Assembly (NCBI GenBank): GCA_026388185.1
Contig: JAPLKG010000020.1
Location: 49,978 to 113,977, forward strand
Direction: 5' to 3'
DNA from: Candidatus Eisenbacteria bacterium
GTDB lineage: Bacteria; Eisenbacteria; RBG-16-71-46; JAFGJU01
Length of the DNA: 64,000 nt
A program made the translations under genes and the position numbers. The notes beneath the pieces were generated by a model that worked only from the letters and a program-made list of their open reading frames with translations, ran no database searches and was not told where the DNA came from. Below, piece after piece: positions 8,309 to 17,771 of this stretch (within the stretch, counting starts at the first letter, position 1; every line of letters begins with the position of its first letter).

Positions 8309-9244
8309 ATGGAAGGAATGCGCAAGGCAGGCAGGGGTTTTCCGGGGCGCAGCGCACGGATTCTGGTTTTCGCGGTCGTCGTGCTGGTTCTGGCAGTCTT
8401 CGTTCTCGTCGTGGAAGGTTGCGGTAAGAAAAGCGAGAAGAAAGTCGAGACAGAAGGAACAGAGGCACGAACGCTCACGATAAAGGGGTCCGACACCATG
8501 CTGCCCTTGCTTACGGCCCTGGCGGAAGCGTATCAGAAGATACACGTGGACGCGCAAGTCTCCGTCGCGGGCGGTGGCTCAGCCCTGGGAATCGCGGCCC
8601 TGCTTGATGGTGCCACGGACCTCTGCATGTCCTCGCGCGGACTAAACGAAGAGGAAACCAAGAAGGCCGATTATCGCCAGACTGCCCCCCAGGACGTTGT
8701 GATCGCACGCGACGGCGTTGCCGTAATAGTGCACCCGCTCAACCCCGTGAGCGAGCTCACGATCAATCAACTGCGGCAGATCTTCAACGGCAAGATCAAG
8801 AACTGGACGGCAGTGGGTGGACCCGACCAGGCCATTCGCGTGATCTCACAAGACTCTGACTCCGAGACTGCCGCATTCTTCCAGGAACGTGTGCTTCAGG
8901 GGGAACACTACAAGCACGGAATCCAGCTGGCGGCGTCCAGCGCGGCGGTTGTTCAGTCCGTGAGCCGGGAACTCTGGAGCATCGGGTATGCGAGTTATGT
9001 CTTCACTCAGGGAACAGAAATGAAGATAATCGGTCTGAAGAAAGACTCTACAAGCCCTGCCGTATTGCCCGCGCCCGAAACGCTGCTTGACGGCAGTTAC
9101 GCTCTGGAGCGGCCGCTCCACCTCTACGCCGGCAAGACGCTCGACAGCCTGACGCTGGACTTTCTTGAGTTTGTGCTCTCCGTCCGGGGTCAGCGAATCG
9201 TCAAGGAAAACGGGTTCGTCCCCGTGGGTCCGCGACCGGCCTAG
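8309..9244 (+). CDS. pstS: PstS-like phosphate-type substrate-binding lipoprotein
   Basis: Periplasmic binding protein of the PstS family, 311 aa. An N-terminal hydrophobic segment ends in lipobox-like VVEGC, so the mature protein is probably lipid-anchored. The fold is clear from IKGSDTMLPLLTALAEAY, the Gly-rich loop VAGGGSALGIAALLDG, the phosphate-box-like CMSSRGL, and QLRQIFNGKIKNW, all standard PstS elements. No pstC, pstA, pstB or phoU is in the window, and the gene is followed after 199 bp by the DUF6754 cluster. It could be an orphan scavenging or sensing protein, or part of the following membrane complex. Confidence 0.85.
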   Translation: MEGMRKAGRGFPGRSARILVFAVVVLVLAVFVLVVEGCGKKSEKKVETEGTEARTLTIKGSDTMLPLLTALAEAYQKIHVDAQVSVAGGGSALGIAALLDGATDLCMSSRGLNEEETKKADYRQTAPQDVVIARDGVAVIVHPLNPVSELTINQLRQIFNGKIKNWTAVGGPDQAIRVISQDSDSETAAFFQERVLQGEHYKHGIQLAASSAAVVQSVSRELWSIGYASYVFTQGTEMKIIGLKKDSTSPAVLPAPETLLDGSYALERPLHLYAGKTLDSLTLDFLEFVLSVRGQRIVKENGFVPVGPRPA

Positions 9245-9282
9245 AGTGGCGACGCCCCGATTATCCCAGCCCTCCTTTTATG

Positions 9283-9311
9283 TTGACCCAGGGGCTATCT
9301 AATTGTAACGT
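9283..9311 (+). promoter_or_regulatory. Possible sigma-70 promoter before the DUF6754 cluster
   Basis: TTGACC and TAACGT are separated by 17 bp (5/6 and 3/6 matches to consensus) in the 199-bp gap before the FN3-DUF6754 gene. The -10 match is weak, so this is only a candidate. Confidence 0.3.
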
Positions 9312-9443
9312 TTTCACATCTGTTCTTTCACAATCTGCCGCACCGGGCTCGCGTTGCCGGACGGCAAACATTTTGGCCCTGAGGAAGTGCTTAGCTGGCT
9401 TGCGATCTGAGCCAAACACGGTTAGCTCCGAAAGGAGGATGGG

Positions 9444-10769
9444 ATGCCCAATCGCCCTCGTCATGCCAGGCTTCTGTCACCGCTGCCTTGTCCTCTACTT
9501 CGTTTTTTGAGAACAAGGAGGGTAGTGCCGAGAGACTTTCCCCCGCGGAGTTTCTCGGCAAGAGTTCCATCCCTGCTGTTTCTTGCCTGCGTTCTTGCTG
9601 CTCTCTTCTTTCTTGTTTCCACCTCTCAGGCCCAGAGCCAGGCTGCCGTGACGCAAGCCGAGGAAGTCCCGGCTCAGGCGACCGATCTGGTTCAACCTGC
9701 GCCGCCCCCGGTTACAGACCTGAGAGCCATTGATACTCCCAGCGACGAGGGTGGTTCGATAACTGTGAGGTGGACCGAACCCGCAAACGCCGAAGAACTG
9801 GGGCTCACGTATCAAGTGCTGCGCTCCGACAAGCCCGACGGTGGGTACGCGCCGGTGGGTCAAGCTGGAGCAGGCGAGCAAGAATTCGTGGACATGGGCC
9901 TCACTGACGGGCAGGCATACTACTATAAAGTCCGTTCAGTGCTCGGCGCGGGTGTCGCGGAGTCGGAAGCTACTCGGGCAGCCCAGGCCAAGGGCAATTG
10001 GTTCAGGTCTTACAGGCTCAACGCACTCGTGCTTCTGGTTGTTTTCTCTTCCTCGGTGCTCTACTACATCACGCGCGCTCGAAAGGCCAAACCGATATAC
10101 ATTAGAAAAATCGCAGGGCTTGACGCCGTGGATGAAGCCGTGGGAAGAGCGACCGAGATGGGTAAGAAGATGTTCTACATCCCGGGCATCATGAGTGTCG
10201 ACGAGATACAGACTATCGCGAGCCTGGCGATACTCGGCCACGTCGCGAAGCTCAGTGCCACGTATAACGCCGATCTGGAAGTCCCCAACAAGGATCCTCT
10301 CACCTTCGCAGCGGCCCGGGAGACCGTGAAGGAGGCCTATCTCGAAGCAGGACGGCCCGACCTCTACCGCGAAGAGATGGTGAACTACGTCACGTATGAC
10401 CAATTCGCGTACACGGCTTCGGTCACAGGGAAGATGGTCAGAGAGAGACCCGCCACAAACTTCCTCATCGGCTCATTCTACGCAGAGAGTTTGCTCCTGG
10501 CGGAGACGGGTCAATCAATCGGCGCCATCCAGATATCGGGTACTGCCGAGGTCGCACAGTTGCCGTTTTTCGTGGTGGCGTGCGACTACACCCTGATTGG
10601 CGAGGAGCTCTACGCTGCGAGCGCCTACCTTTCCAGAGAACCGATCCTTCTCGGAAGCATAAAGGGGCAGGACATAACGAAGTTCCTGTTGATCGTGGCG
10701 TTGGGACTGGGAGTCGTCCTTGAGTCCATTGGAATAAAATTCATGTCTGCTGCGTTCAGAATGAAGTGA
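9444..10769 (+). CDS. Fibronectin type III / DUF6754 membrane protein
   Basis: Protein of 441 aa. A hydrophobic segment at about 43-62 ends in TSQAQSQA and is either a signal peptide or membrane anchor after an Arg-rich tail. A single FN3 domain follows (about 82-172: VTDLRAIDTPSD to GVAESEATRA), then a transmembrane helix (NALVLLVVFSSSVLYYI) and a large conserved domain that I recognise as DUF6754, ending in a last helix (FLLIVALGLGVVLESIG). A strong AAAGGAGG lies 5 bp before the ATG. It heads a group of four membrane proteins; its function is unknown. The FN3 domain on the outer face suggests contact with a protein or carbohydrate partner. Confidence 0.85.
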   Translation: MPNRPRHARLLSPLPCPLLRFLRTRRVVPRDFPPRSFSARVPSLLFLACVLAALFFLVSTSQAQSQAAVTQAEEVPAQATDLVQPAPPPVTDLRAIDTPSDEGGSITVRWTEPANAEELGLTYQVLRSDKPDGGYAPVGQAGAGEQEFVDMGLTDGQAYYYKVRSVLGAGVAESEATRAAQAKGNWFRSYRLNALVLLVVFSSSVLYYITRARKAKPIYIRKIAGLDAVDEAVGRATEMGKKMFYIPGIMSVDEIQTIASLAILGHVAKLSATYNADLEVPNKDPLTFAAARETVKEAYLEAGRPDLYREEMVNYVTYDQFAYTASVTGKMVRERPATNFLIGSFYAESLLLAETGQSIGAIQISGTAEVAQLPFFVVACDYTLIGEELYAASAYLSREPILLGSIKGQDITKFLLIVALGLGVVLESIGIKFMSAAFRMK

Positions 10770-10879
10770 TGCAAGAGTAAATACTTGTGATGAGTTCGCG
10801 GAGATGCATAGCGGAGATACCAGGCGCCGCCCGAACCGGGCGGGCAATTGATACGTGTAGGCCATAGGGAGGTTAGTAG

Positions 10880-11542
10880 ATGAAGAGGCAGCTTCCACTT
10901 TTGTTGACTTTCCTTGCGGGCACGATTCCCATCGTCGCTTTTTTTGTGCCGGAGAGACACGTGGGTCTTGTGAGCACGACGCTCGATTCCTGGCTGATTA
11001 TTGTGGCCGGGTTCGCCCTGCTTCTTGGCGTCGTGAACGTCATCCAGATGAACGCAAACAAGATCCACAGGAGATCGTCCGGCTGGCCGTACGCAATCGT
11101 TCTTCTCTTGTCTCTTGCGATAATGGGATTCTTTGGTTTTGCAGGTGCGTTCGACATGTTTGGCGGTATTGCCACAAGGCCCGACGGTTCCTCCACGCCG
11201 TTTGACTGGCTTTATAAGTTTGCCTTCCTTCCCCTTCAGGGCACAATGTTTGCGCTGCTCGCCTTTTTCATGGCAAGCGCTTCATACAGAGCCTTCAGGG
11301 CAAGAAACGTGGAAGCCACCATACTGCTGATAGCAGCGTTGTTGGTCATGTTCGGAAGGATTCCATTCGGCGAGATGGTTTCCAAGTGGTTCCCGCTCGC
11401 CACGGAATGGATTATGGGCAAGCCTAACATGGCCGCCCAGCGGGGTATCATGATAGGCGCCGCTCTTGGCGCGGCCTCCATGGCGCTGAGAATAATTCTT
11501 GGAATAGAGCGCTCGTATCTCGGTATCGGAAAAGGCGAATAG
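10880..11542 (+). CDS. Polytopic membrane protein, DUF6754 cluster
   Basis: Protein of 220 aa with about six transmembrane helices, beginning KRQLPLLLTFLAGTIPIVAFF. I do not recognise a named family. A basic loop with QMNANKIHRRSSGWPY separates helices two and three. An AGGGAGG motif lies just before the ATG. It is 110 bp after the FN3-DUF6754 gene and 18 bp before the next gene. The arrangement suggests a subunit of a membrane complex; no catalytic motif is visible. Confidence 0.75.
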   Translation: MKRQLPLLLTFLAGTIPIVAFFVPERHVGLVSTTLDSWLIIVAGFALLLGVVNVIQMNANKIHRRSSGWPYAIVLLLSLAIMGFFGFAGAFDMFGGIATRPDGSSTPFDWLYKFAFLPLQGTMFALLAFFMASASYRAFRARNVEATILLIAALLVMFGRIPFGEMVSKWFPLATEWIMGKPNMAAQRGIMIGAALGAASMALRIILGIERSYLGIGKGE

Positions 11543-11560
11543 GGGCGAAAGGAGAATCCG

Positions 11561-12436
11561 ATGAATCTAGAAAGAGTAATGCAGGTTGACAGGCGGATTA
11601 TCTACCTCTTCGTCGCCATAGGGACTATCCTTCCGATCATTTTTGTGATAGGCCTTCCGGTTTCCATCACACCGCCTGTGCAAATGGCGTTCGATAGAAT
11701 TGAAAATGAGTTGCAAACAGGTGATATAGTCCTGATGTCCTTCGACTACGGGCCGTCATCGGCTCCAGAGAATGCGCCGATGGCCGACGCCATGCTGAGA
11801 CATTGTTTCTCGAAGGGAATAAAGGTAGTCGTGATTGCGCTGTATCCGCTGGGCGGTCTTTCCGAAGCGGTGAACGAACTGAACAAGGTGACGGCGGAAT
11901 TCCCCGAGCTAAAGTACGGGGTTGACTACGTTAACCTGGGATACAAGGACGGGGCCCAGGCTGCCATGAAAAAGATGGCCGAGAACATTCATGAAGTCTT
12001 CCCGACGGACGTGAACGGTACTCCGTTGGACCGGCTTCCCATCATGAAGAACATAAGGACCTACAGGGACATGAAACTCGTGGTGAGCCTTGCCACCGGG
12101 ATAATCGGTGAATGGTGGGCGAATCTTGTGAATGCCCAGTTCGGGATTCCCGTGATCGTCGGGCCGACGGCAGTGTCAGCGCCCAAATACTACGCGTACC
12201 TCGAGGCCAAGCAGATGGCGGGTCTCTTGGGAGGGCTGAAGGGTGCTTCGGAGTATGAACGGCTGGTGGTAAACAGATATCCGAAGCTCGGCGAGGTATA
12301 CGCGACTCCGGGCCTCTACACTGCAACAAAGGGCATGGATGTTCAATCCATCGTTCACTTGATCATGATTGCGTTTATCGTCTTAGGGAACGTCGTGTAC
12401 TTCACCACAAAACGAAAACCGCGCAAGGCGAGCTAG
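11561..12436 (+). CDS. Membrane-anchored alpha/beta protein of unknown function, DUF6754 cluster
   Basis: Protein of 291 aa with one helix at each end (about 13-33 and 265-284) and a soluble middle of about 230 residues on one side of the membrane. The middle has an alpha/beta look: GDIVLMSFDYGPSSAPEN, GIKVVVIALYPLGG, MKLVVSLATGIIGEWW. The strand-then-acidic pattern recalls a Rossmann-like fold, but no nucleotide-binding consensus is complete. It sits 18 bp after the preceding membrane protein and 12 bp before the next. Function unknown; presumably a subunit of the same complex. Confidence 0.75.
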   Translation: MNLERVMQVDRRIIYLFVAIGTILPIIFVIGLPVSITPPVQMAFDRIENELQTGDIVLMSFDYGPSSAPENAPMADAMLRHCFSKGIKVVVIALYPLGGLSEAVNELNKVTAEFPELKYGVDYVNLGYKDGAQAAMKKMAENIHEVFPTDVNGTPLDRLPIMKNIRTYRDMKLVVSLATGIIGEWWANLVNAQFGIPVIVGPTAVSAPKYYAYLEAKQMAGLLGGLKGASEYERLVVNRYPKLGEVYATPGLYTATKGMDVQSIVHLIMIAFIVLGNVVYFTTKRKPRKAS

Positions 12437-12448
12437 GGAGGTCACGTC

Positions 12449-13081
12449 ATGCCAAGCTTGGGAACATGGCTAGCAGCGTTTTTTACTCTCTGCATGCTCA
12501 GCTTTCTCTATAAGGACAATCCCTTCTTTAGGCTGGCGGAGAGTTTTTTCGCAGGACTTTCTCTGGGTTATTACATCGGCATCGTCATGAATCAGACGCT
12601 CAAGCCGAACCTTGTACTTCCTCTCATCCAAGATTTTCACGCCAACTGGAACCTGGTTTTTGCTGCGGGCCTCGGCGTCATACTGTACTTCCGCTACGTC
12701 AAGCGGGTTGCCTGGGTGAGCAGGTGGGCCCTGGCAGTGTACGTAGGCTACTACGTCGGCGTGAACATGATGCAGAAGCTTCATGGAGAGGTAATTCCAC
12801 AGATAGGCAACACCATGCTGTCCCTGAGATACAGCGGCGTTGACACTCTGTCGAATCTCGTAATGGTCGTGGGCGTTCTAGCCGTTCTGATCTACTTCTA
12901 TTTCTCGGCAGAGCACAAGGGCGTCGTCGGAGGAGTTTCGAGAATCGGAATCTGGTTCTTGATGATCTCGTTCGGTGCGGCCTTCGGCTACACGGTGATG
13001 GGTCGTGTATCGCTTCTCATCGGACGAATGGTTTTTCTCGTCAACGAGTGGGCCAGACCCTTGATAGGCTCGATAACTTGA
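12449..13081 (+). CDS. Polytopic membrane protein, DUF6754 cluster (last gene)
   Basis: Protein of 210 aa with about six transmembrane helices. Sequence blocks such as AESFFAGLSLGYYIGIVMNQ and ALAVYVGYYVGVNMMQ share a YYxGxxMxQ pattern about 65 residues apart, which may mean internal duplication. It begins 12 bp after the previous stop with AGGGAGG ahead of the ATG. No family name can be given. It closes the four-gene membrane cluster and is followed 38 bp later by tldD. Confidence 0.75.
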   Translation: MPSLGTWLAAFFTLCMLSFLYKDNPFFRLAESFFAGLSLGYYIGIVMNQTLKPNLVLPLIQDFHANWNLVFAAGLGVILYFRYVKRVAWVSRWALAVYVGYYVGVNMMQKLHGEVIPQIGNTMLSLRYSGVDTLSNLVMVVGVLAVLIYFYFSAEHKGVVGGVSRIGIWFLMISFGAAFGYTVMGRVSLLIGRMVFLVNEWARPLIGSIT

Positions 13082-13119
13082 GTGAGGTGGGTGGATCACA
13101 TAAGTGAGAAGGGGGAAAC

Positions 13120-14649
13120 ATGGGTATTGACGAAATACTCGGGGAATCGATCCCGAGACGGAAATTTCTCAAGCGCACAATTATGGGAGGAGCCGTGCTT
13201 GCAGGAGCCCCGATAATTTCGAGCCTTTTTTCCGGTGAAGAAGCCTACGCCCAGGAAGAGCCCTTGAGCGGCGTTTTCGGGCGAGAGGAACTCGCGCGAA
13301 TTCTCAGAGAGGCTCTCTCACAAGGCGGAGATTTTGCCGACGTATACGTCGAGAGAATACTCACGACGACCATCGCGTTCTCCGAGGGCAGAGTCGAGAG
13401 CGTGAAATACGGACTCGATCAGGGAGCGGGCGTAAGGGTTCTCAGGGACGATCAGACCGGCTACGCGTACTGCCAGGATCTGAAGCTTCCTTCTGTCATA
13501 AAGGCCGCACGTGCTGCGGCGATCATCGCCAGCGGCCCACGGAAGGAGAAGATAGCGAGGCTTTCTGTCCGAACGTCCGGCAATTGCGTGCCCTTTTCCT
13601 TGAATTTCCTCGACGTAAAAGAAAGAGACAAGGTCGCCGTGCTTGAAAAGGCAGACGCGGCGGCGCGTGCGGTCGATTCAAGGATCGCGCAAGTCAAGCT
13701 GACCTACGAAGAATCGATTGATGATTTCATCCTCGCCAACTCGGAAGGCGTCTTTGCCAGCGACGAGCTTCCCATGGTCTGGATTACCGTGGACGCGATC
13801 GCCGCTGACGGGGACAAGAAGAGACCCGGATACGTACGGCTCTCCGGCCGCAGCGGCTTCGAATTCTTCAATCGCAATAGCCCCGAAGACGCGGGGCGGA
13901 AGGCCGCAAAGCAGGCGATCACAATGCTAAATTCCAGGCCGGCACCCATGGGAGAGATGCCCGTGGTGCTTGCCTCAGGTGGGGGCGTGCTGTTTCACGA
14001 GGCAGTCGGGCACGGTCTCGAAGCCGACTCGGTGAAGAGGCAGACGTCCATGTTTGCAGGGAAGGTAGGTCAGGTGGTCGGCAGCGACAAGGTCACCGTG
14101 GTTGACGACGCCACGATCCCGAACTTGCGGGGAAGCTTCAACTTCGATAGCGAGGGTACTCCTGCTCAAAAGAAGGTTCTGATAGACAAGGGCGTTCTCG
14201 CCGGCTACATGAACGACCTAATCACGGCCAAGTATCTCAATGTGCCGCCGACCGGAAACGGGCGGAGAGAGACTTATCGGAATTTTCCTCTCGTCAGGAT
14301 GACGAACACTTACCTTGCGCCAGGCGCGCTTGAGTCGCGGGAAATAATCGAGGCCACGCAGAAGGGCATTTATGCAAAAGACCTTGGAGGTGGAGAAGTC
14401 GACACGGCCTCCGGGGACTTCACGTTCGGCGTGAGAGAAGCTTACCTGATTGAAAACGGCAAGATCGGAGCGCCCGTCCTGGGAGCGACGCTCATCGGTA
14501 GCGGCCCGGAGATCATGAAGAGGATTGACATGGTGGGCAATGACATTTCTTACTGGCCCGGCACGTGCGGGAAAGGGCAGTATGCGCCCGTGACGAGCGG
14601 TGCTCCTACGCTAAGGATCTCGCGAATAACAGTAGGCGGCAGAGAATAG
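13120..14649 (+). CDS. tldD: TldD family metalloprotease with Tat-type signal
   Basis: Metallopeptidase of the TldD/PmbA family (peptidase U62), 509 aa. TldD with TldE degrades unfolded peptides and, in E. coli, matures microcin B17. The metal site HEAVGH is at 293-298. Unlike the usual cytoplasmic enzyme, it starts with a twin-arginine signal: PRRKFLKR with Arg13-Arg14, a hydrophobic segment (GGAVLAGAPIISSLF) and AYAQ as a likely signal-peptidase site near residue 45. The mature part then begins like a normal TldD (ILREALSQGGDFADVYVE). The likely partner TldE follows after 22 bp but has no signal. Family assignment is firm; export is inferred from the N-terminus. Confidence 0.93.
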   Translation: MGIDEILGESIPRRKFLKRTIMGGAVLAGAPIISSLFSGEEAYAQEEPLSGVFGREELARILREALSQGGDFADVYVERILTTTIAFSEGRVESVKYGLDQGAGVRVLRDDQTGYAYCQDLKLPSVIKAARAAAIIASGPRKEKIARLSVRTSGNCVPFSLNFLDVKERDKVAVLEKADAAARAVDSRIAQVKLTYEESIDDFILANSEGVFASDELPMVWITVDAIAADGDKKRPGYVRLSGRSGFEFFNRNSPEDAGRKAAKQAITMLNSRPAPMGEMPVVLASGGGVLFHEAVGHGLEADSVKRQTSMFAGKVGQVVGSDKVTVVDDATIPNLRGSFNFDSEGTPAQKKVLIDKGVLAGYMNDLITAKYLNVPPTGNGRRETYRNFPLVRMTNTYLAPGALESREIIEATQKGIYAKDLGGGEVDTASGDFTFGVREAYLIENGKIGAPVLGATLIGSGPEIMKRIDMVGNDISYWPGTCGKGQYAPVTSGAPTLRISRITVGGRE

Positions 14650-14671
14650 GCGACGCGCCTGGAGGCTCAGA

Positions 14672-16021
14672 ATGTCCAGAAAGAGTTTGTCCAAGTGGCT
14701 GCTGGAAAAGCTGGCAGCAGCCGGAGCTCAGCAGGCCGAGGTTTTCATGCAGGAGGCTTCGACGCTTCAGCTCGAGGTGAGAGAGGGTAAGCTCGAGAGA
14801 ATAAGCCAGGCCAAGACGGCCGGAGTCGGTGTCAGGACCATAGTAAATCAGAAGCTGTCCTTCGTCCACACGTCCGATTTCAGCAAGAATGCCCTCACGC
14901 AGACGATCGAGAAGGCCGTCGGGTTGGCGGCGCAAGCTTCTCCGAGTGAGTTTAACAAGCTTCCCACGGAGAAACCGAGAACGACCGTGATGGAGATATT
15001 CGACCCGGAAATCGTGGCGATTCCCATAAAGCGAAAAGTGGAGCTCTTGAGAGAAACGGAGGCCGCCGTTCTCAAGTACGATCCCTCCGTGAAGCGTTCG
15101 GAGTACGTCGGATATTCCGAGGCCTCAGGAACAGTCGTTGTGGCTAATACCAACGGGCTCTCTTATTCGTATGACGCCAGTTCCTGCCAGCTCGCCGTGG
15201 GAGCCGTGGCCGAGAGGGACGGGAGGATGGAAACCGGCTACGAAGACTGGACCGGCTGTTACTTCAAGCGGCTCCCGTCGCCCGTCGAAATCGGCAGGCG
15301 GGCGGCAAGAAGAGCAGTTGCACTCCTGGGTTCAAAGCCCGTCGCTTCGCAGAAGGTGCCGGTCGTGTTTGATCCTCAGGTTGGCACGACCCTTCTTGCG
15401 GCCCTTGCTCAGGCACTCCGGGGAGACAACGTCAACAAACGGATGTCGTATCTTGGAGAGCGTCTTGGCGAAAAAATAGCCTCGGAACTTGTGACCATTC
15501 ACGATAACGGAAGGCTGCCATCGGGTCCTTCGAGCCGTCCCATCGATTCCGAAGGTGTGAGCACATCGGATCTCGTTCTGGTCGACAAAGGGACGCTCAG
15601 AAATTTCGTGTACGACTATTCCTCCGCACTTCGCGCCGGCAAGAAGCCCACCGGAAACGCGGTGCGAGGAAGCTACAGGGACCTTCCTCAGGTCGGTTTC
15701 AGCAACTACTACATGGAGAAGGGCAGTCTGAAGCCGGAAGGCATAATTGCGGACACGACCAACGGCCTCTACGTGACCAAGCTTGCCGGCTGGTGGCTCG
15801 GGATAAATCCGGCCTCTCCGGACTATTCGAGCGCCGCAAGCGGCCTGTGGATAAAGAACGGAGAATTCTCACATCCAGTCTCTGGAGTGACCATCGCCTC
15901 CACGATCCTCGATATGTTGGCGGGGATAGACGCTGTCGCGGACGACTTGACATTCAACGACGGGACTTGCTGCCCGACCTTCAGGGTGAGAGAAATGGCC
16001 CTCTCGGGACCGAGCGTGTAA
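14672..16021 (+). CDS. tldE: TldE/PmbA family protein
   Basis: Partner subunit of TldD, 449 aa, the usual length for PmbA/TldE. The N-terminus (KWLLEKLAAAGAQQAEVFMQ) has no export signal. As in other TldE proteins, the HExxxH motif of TldD is absent, so it is the non-catalytic half that forms the chamber. The conserved C-terminal region GVTIASTILDMLAGIDAVAD is present. It lies directly after tldD, and the pair converges on the antiporter gene 50 bp downstream. The lack of a signal beside an apparently exported TldD is odd and is noted separately. Confidence 0.92.
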   Translation: MSRKSLSKWLLEKLAAAGAQQAEVFMQEASTLQLEVREGKLERISQAKTAGVGVRTIVNQKLSFVHTSDFSKNALTQTIEKAVGLAAQASPSEFNKLPTEKPRTTVMEIFDPEIVAIPIKRKVELLRETEAAVLKYDPSVKRSEYVGYSEASGTVVVANTNGLSYSYDASSCQLAVGAVAERDGRMETGYEDWTGCYFKRLPSPVEIGRRAARRAVALLGSKPVASQKVPVVFDPQVGTTLLAALAQALRGDNVNKRMSYLGERLGEKIASELVTIHDNGRLPSGPSSRPIDSEGVSTSDLVLVDKGTLRNFVYDYSSALRAGKKPTGNAVRGSYRDLPQVGFSNYYMEKGSLKPEGIIADTTNGLYVTKLAGWWLGINPASPDYSSAASGLWIKNGEFSHPVSGVTIASTILDMLAGIDAVADDLTFNDGTCCPTFRVREMALSGPSV

Positions 16022-16071
16022 GAGGGGACTGGGCTTGGTCGTGCCCGAGCGGATGGCTTTGGGTTCCCCGG

Positions 16072-17601
16072 CTAGAAGAATATGACTGTGACCAGAAGGA
16101 AAAGTGGAATCAGTATTCCTGCCGACCACAGCATGTAGCCGAAGAAACTGGGCATCTCGATGCGATTTTCCTCCGCTATCGAACGCACCATGAAGTTGGG
16201 CGCGTTTCCGATGTAAGTGTTGGCTCCGAAAAAGACCGCCCCGGCGGAAATGGCCTTCAGAAACGCCCCGAACTGCGCTTCTCCGGCGTGCTCAATCAAG
16301 CCGCTCAGAATTCCAGTCACGTGCGCCTCGGGAATCTGAAGCTTACCCAGCGCCAAGTTGAAAAACGTCAGGTAAGTGGGGGCGTTGTCCAGGAAACTGG
16401 ACATTGCACCGGCGGCCCAAAAATAGTGGGCGGGCGAATTCACCGCGTTCACCAGAAACGCCAGGGCACCCGTGCTGCCGGCTCGCAGAATCATGAGCAG
16501 AGGGATGATTGTCATGAATATGCCGGCAAAGAGATAGGCCACCTCCTTTATCGGAAACCATGTGAAGTGGTTGTCGTCTCTCACCTGCTTTGAGGTTGTG
16601 AAAAGCGAAAGCGCCCCCATCGCCAGAATCAAGACATCCCTCACCTCGTCCTGAATCTGGAGGTGAACTCCCAGAAACGTGAAGGACGCAGCGCGCCAAG
16701 TGCCTGAGAGCAGCACTGCGACGATGATTCCGGCCAAGAACAGGAAATTGTGAGCACCCTCCAGGCGTATGCTTTCCGTTTGTCGCTGCACAGCTTGATG
16801 TTGCACCGTTGGATGTTGCGCCAACGCTTCGCGCGATTCCCTCCGGTAGAATAGAGTGTCGAGTGCGTAGAAGAGGCCGAGAAGCACGGCCGTTGCGAGA
16901 AGCATGTGCGGAAGAATACTGAACGTCCAGAAGAAGGGCACTCCGTGCAAGAATCCGAGAAACAGCGGAGGATCGCCGAGAGGAGTGAGGGCCCCGCCGA
17001 TGTTCGCCACAAGGAAAATGAAAAATATGACCACGTGGCTCTTGTGTCTTCTGGAGGCGTTCGCCCTTATGACCGGCCGTATCATGAGCATCGATGCACC
17101 GGTTGTCCCCATCCACGACGCCAACACAGTTCCGATGAGAAGAAGTACGACGTTGACTCTCGGCGTCCCCTGAAGTCGGCCCCTGAGCAGGATTCCCCCC
17201 GACACAGTGAACAGCCCCCAAAGGAGAATGATGAAGGGTACGTAGTCGACAAGGAAAATATGAAGAATCTGGTGTAACGCCGCGCCCTTGAAGGCGACGA
17301 GAAACGGCAGGGCAAACACCGCGGCCCAGAAGAACGAAACCTTGACGTAATGCCGGCGCCAGAACACCGGAGCGAGCAGGGGGAACAGTGCAATCGAAAG
17401 CAATATCCCGAGGAACGGAAGTCCGGACCAGAGGGGAAGGCGACCGCCGAGGTAGAGGCCTTCGGCTTCCCTATCCACAAGCTTCTCGGGACCTGAGTAG
17501 GCGTGTGCAAGAACTATCATCAAACAGACAGAGACCGCAACTGCTGCGGCCATTACGATGGGCTTGCGAAAAATGTTCGACACTCGGAACTCCTCGGCCA
17601 C
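16072..17601 (-). CDS. Sodium:proton antiporter (NhaD/citrate-transporter-like family)
   Basis: Ion transporter of 509 aa with about 12 transmembrane helices. The central motif GGALTPLGDPPLFLGFL is characteristic of the NhaD/CitMHS/ArsB superfamily, where the paired re-entrant loops bind cation or anion; the second copy region is AMSSFLDNAPTYLTFFNLA. It probably exchanges Na+ for H+. The gene stands alone, convergent with tldE and divergent from the cytochrome operon. Arsenite or dicarboxylate transport cannot be excluded from motifs alone. Confidence 0.85.
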   Translation of the reverse strand: MAEEFRVSNIFRKPIVMAAAVAVSVCLMIVLAHAYSGPEKLVDREAEGLYLGGRLPLWSGLPFLGILLSIALFPLLAPVFWRRHYVKVSFFWAAVFALPFLVAFKGAALHQILHIFLVDYVPFIILLWGLFTVSGGILLRGRLQGTPRVNVVLLLIGTVLASWMGTTGASMLMIRPVIRANASRRHKSHVVIFFIFLVANIGGALTPLGDPPLFLGFLHGVPFFWTFSILPHMLLATAVLLGLFYALDTLFYRRESREALAQHPTVQHQAVQRQTESIRLEGAHNFLFLAGIIVAVLLSGTWRAASFTFLGVHLQIQDEVRDVLILAMGALSLFTTSKQVRDDNHFTWFPIKEVAYLFAGIFMTIIPLLMILRAGSTGALAFLVNAVNSPAHYFWAAGAMSSFLDNAPTYLTFFNLALGKLQIPEAHVTGILSGLIEHAGEAQFGAFLKAISAGAVFFGANTYIGNAPNFMVRSIAEENRIEMPSFFGYMLWSAGILIPLFLLVTVIFF

Positions 17602-17771
17602 GTGACGGATTCAGACGCCCCCGTCCCTGTGAGCTGCAATCTCGGGCGACGCGCAAGATTAATTCACAAAAGTGATTAATAATACCCCGGATTCTTTGGG
17701 CCATCAACAGAAACGAGAGGCAATCGAGCGCGGACGGGCGAATCGGAAAAGCCAGGCACTCACAACCGCAA

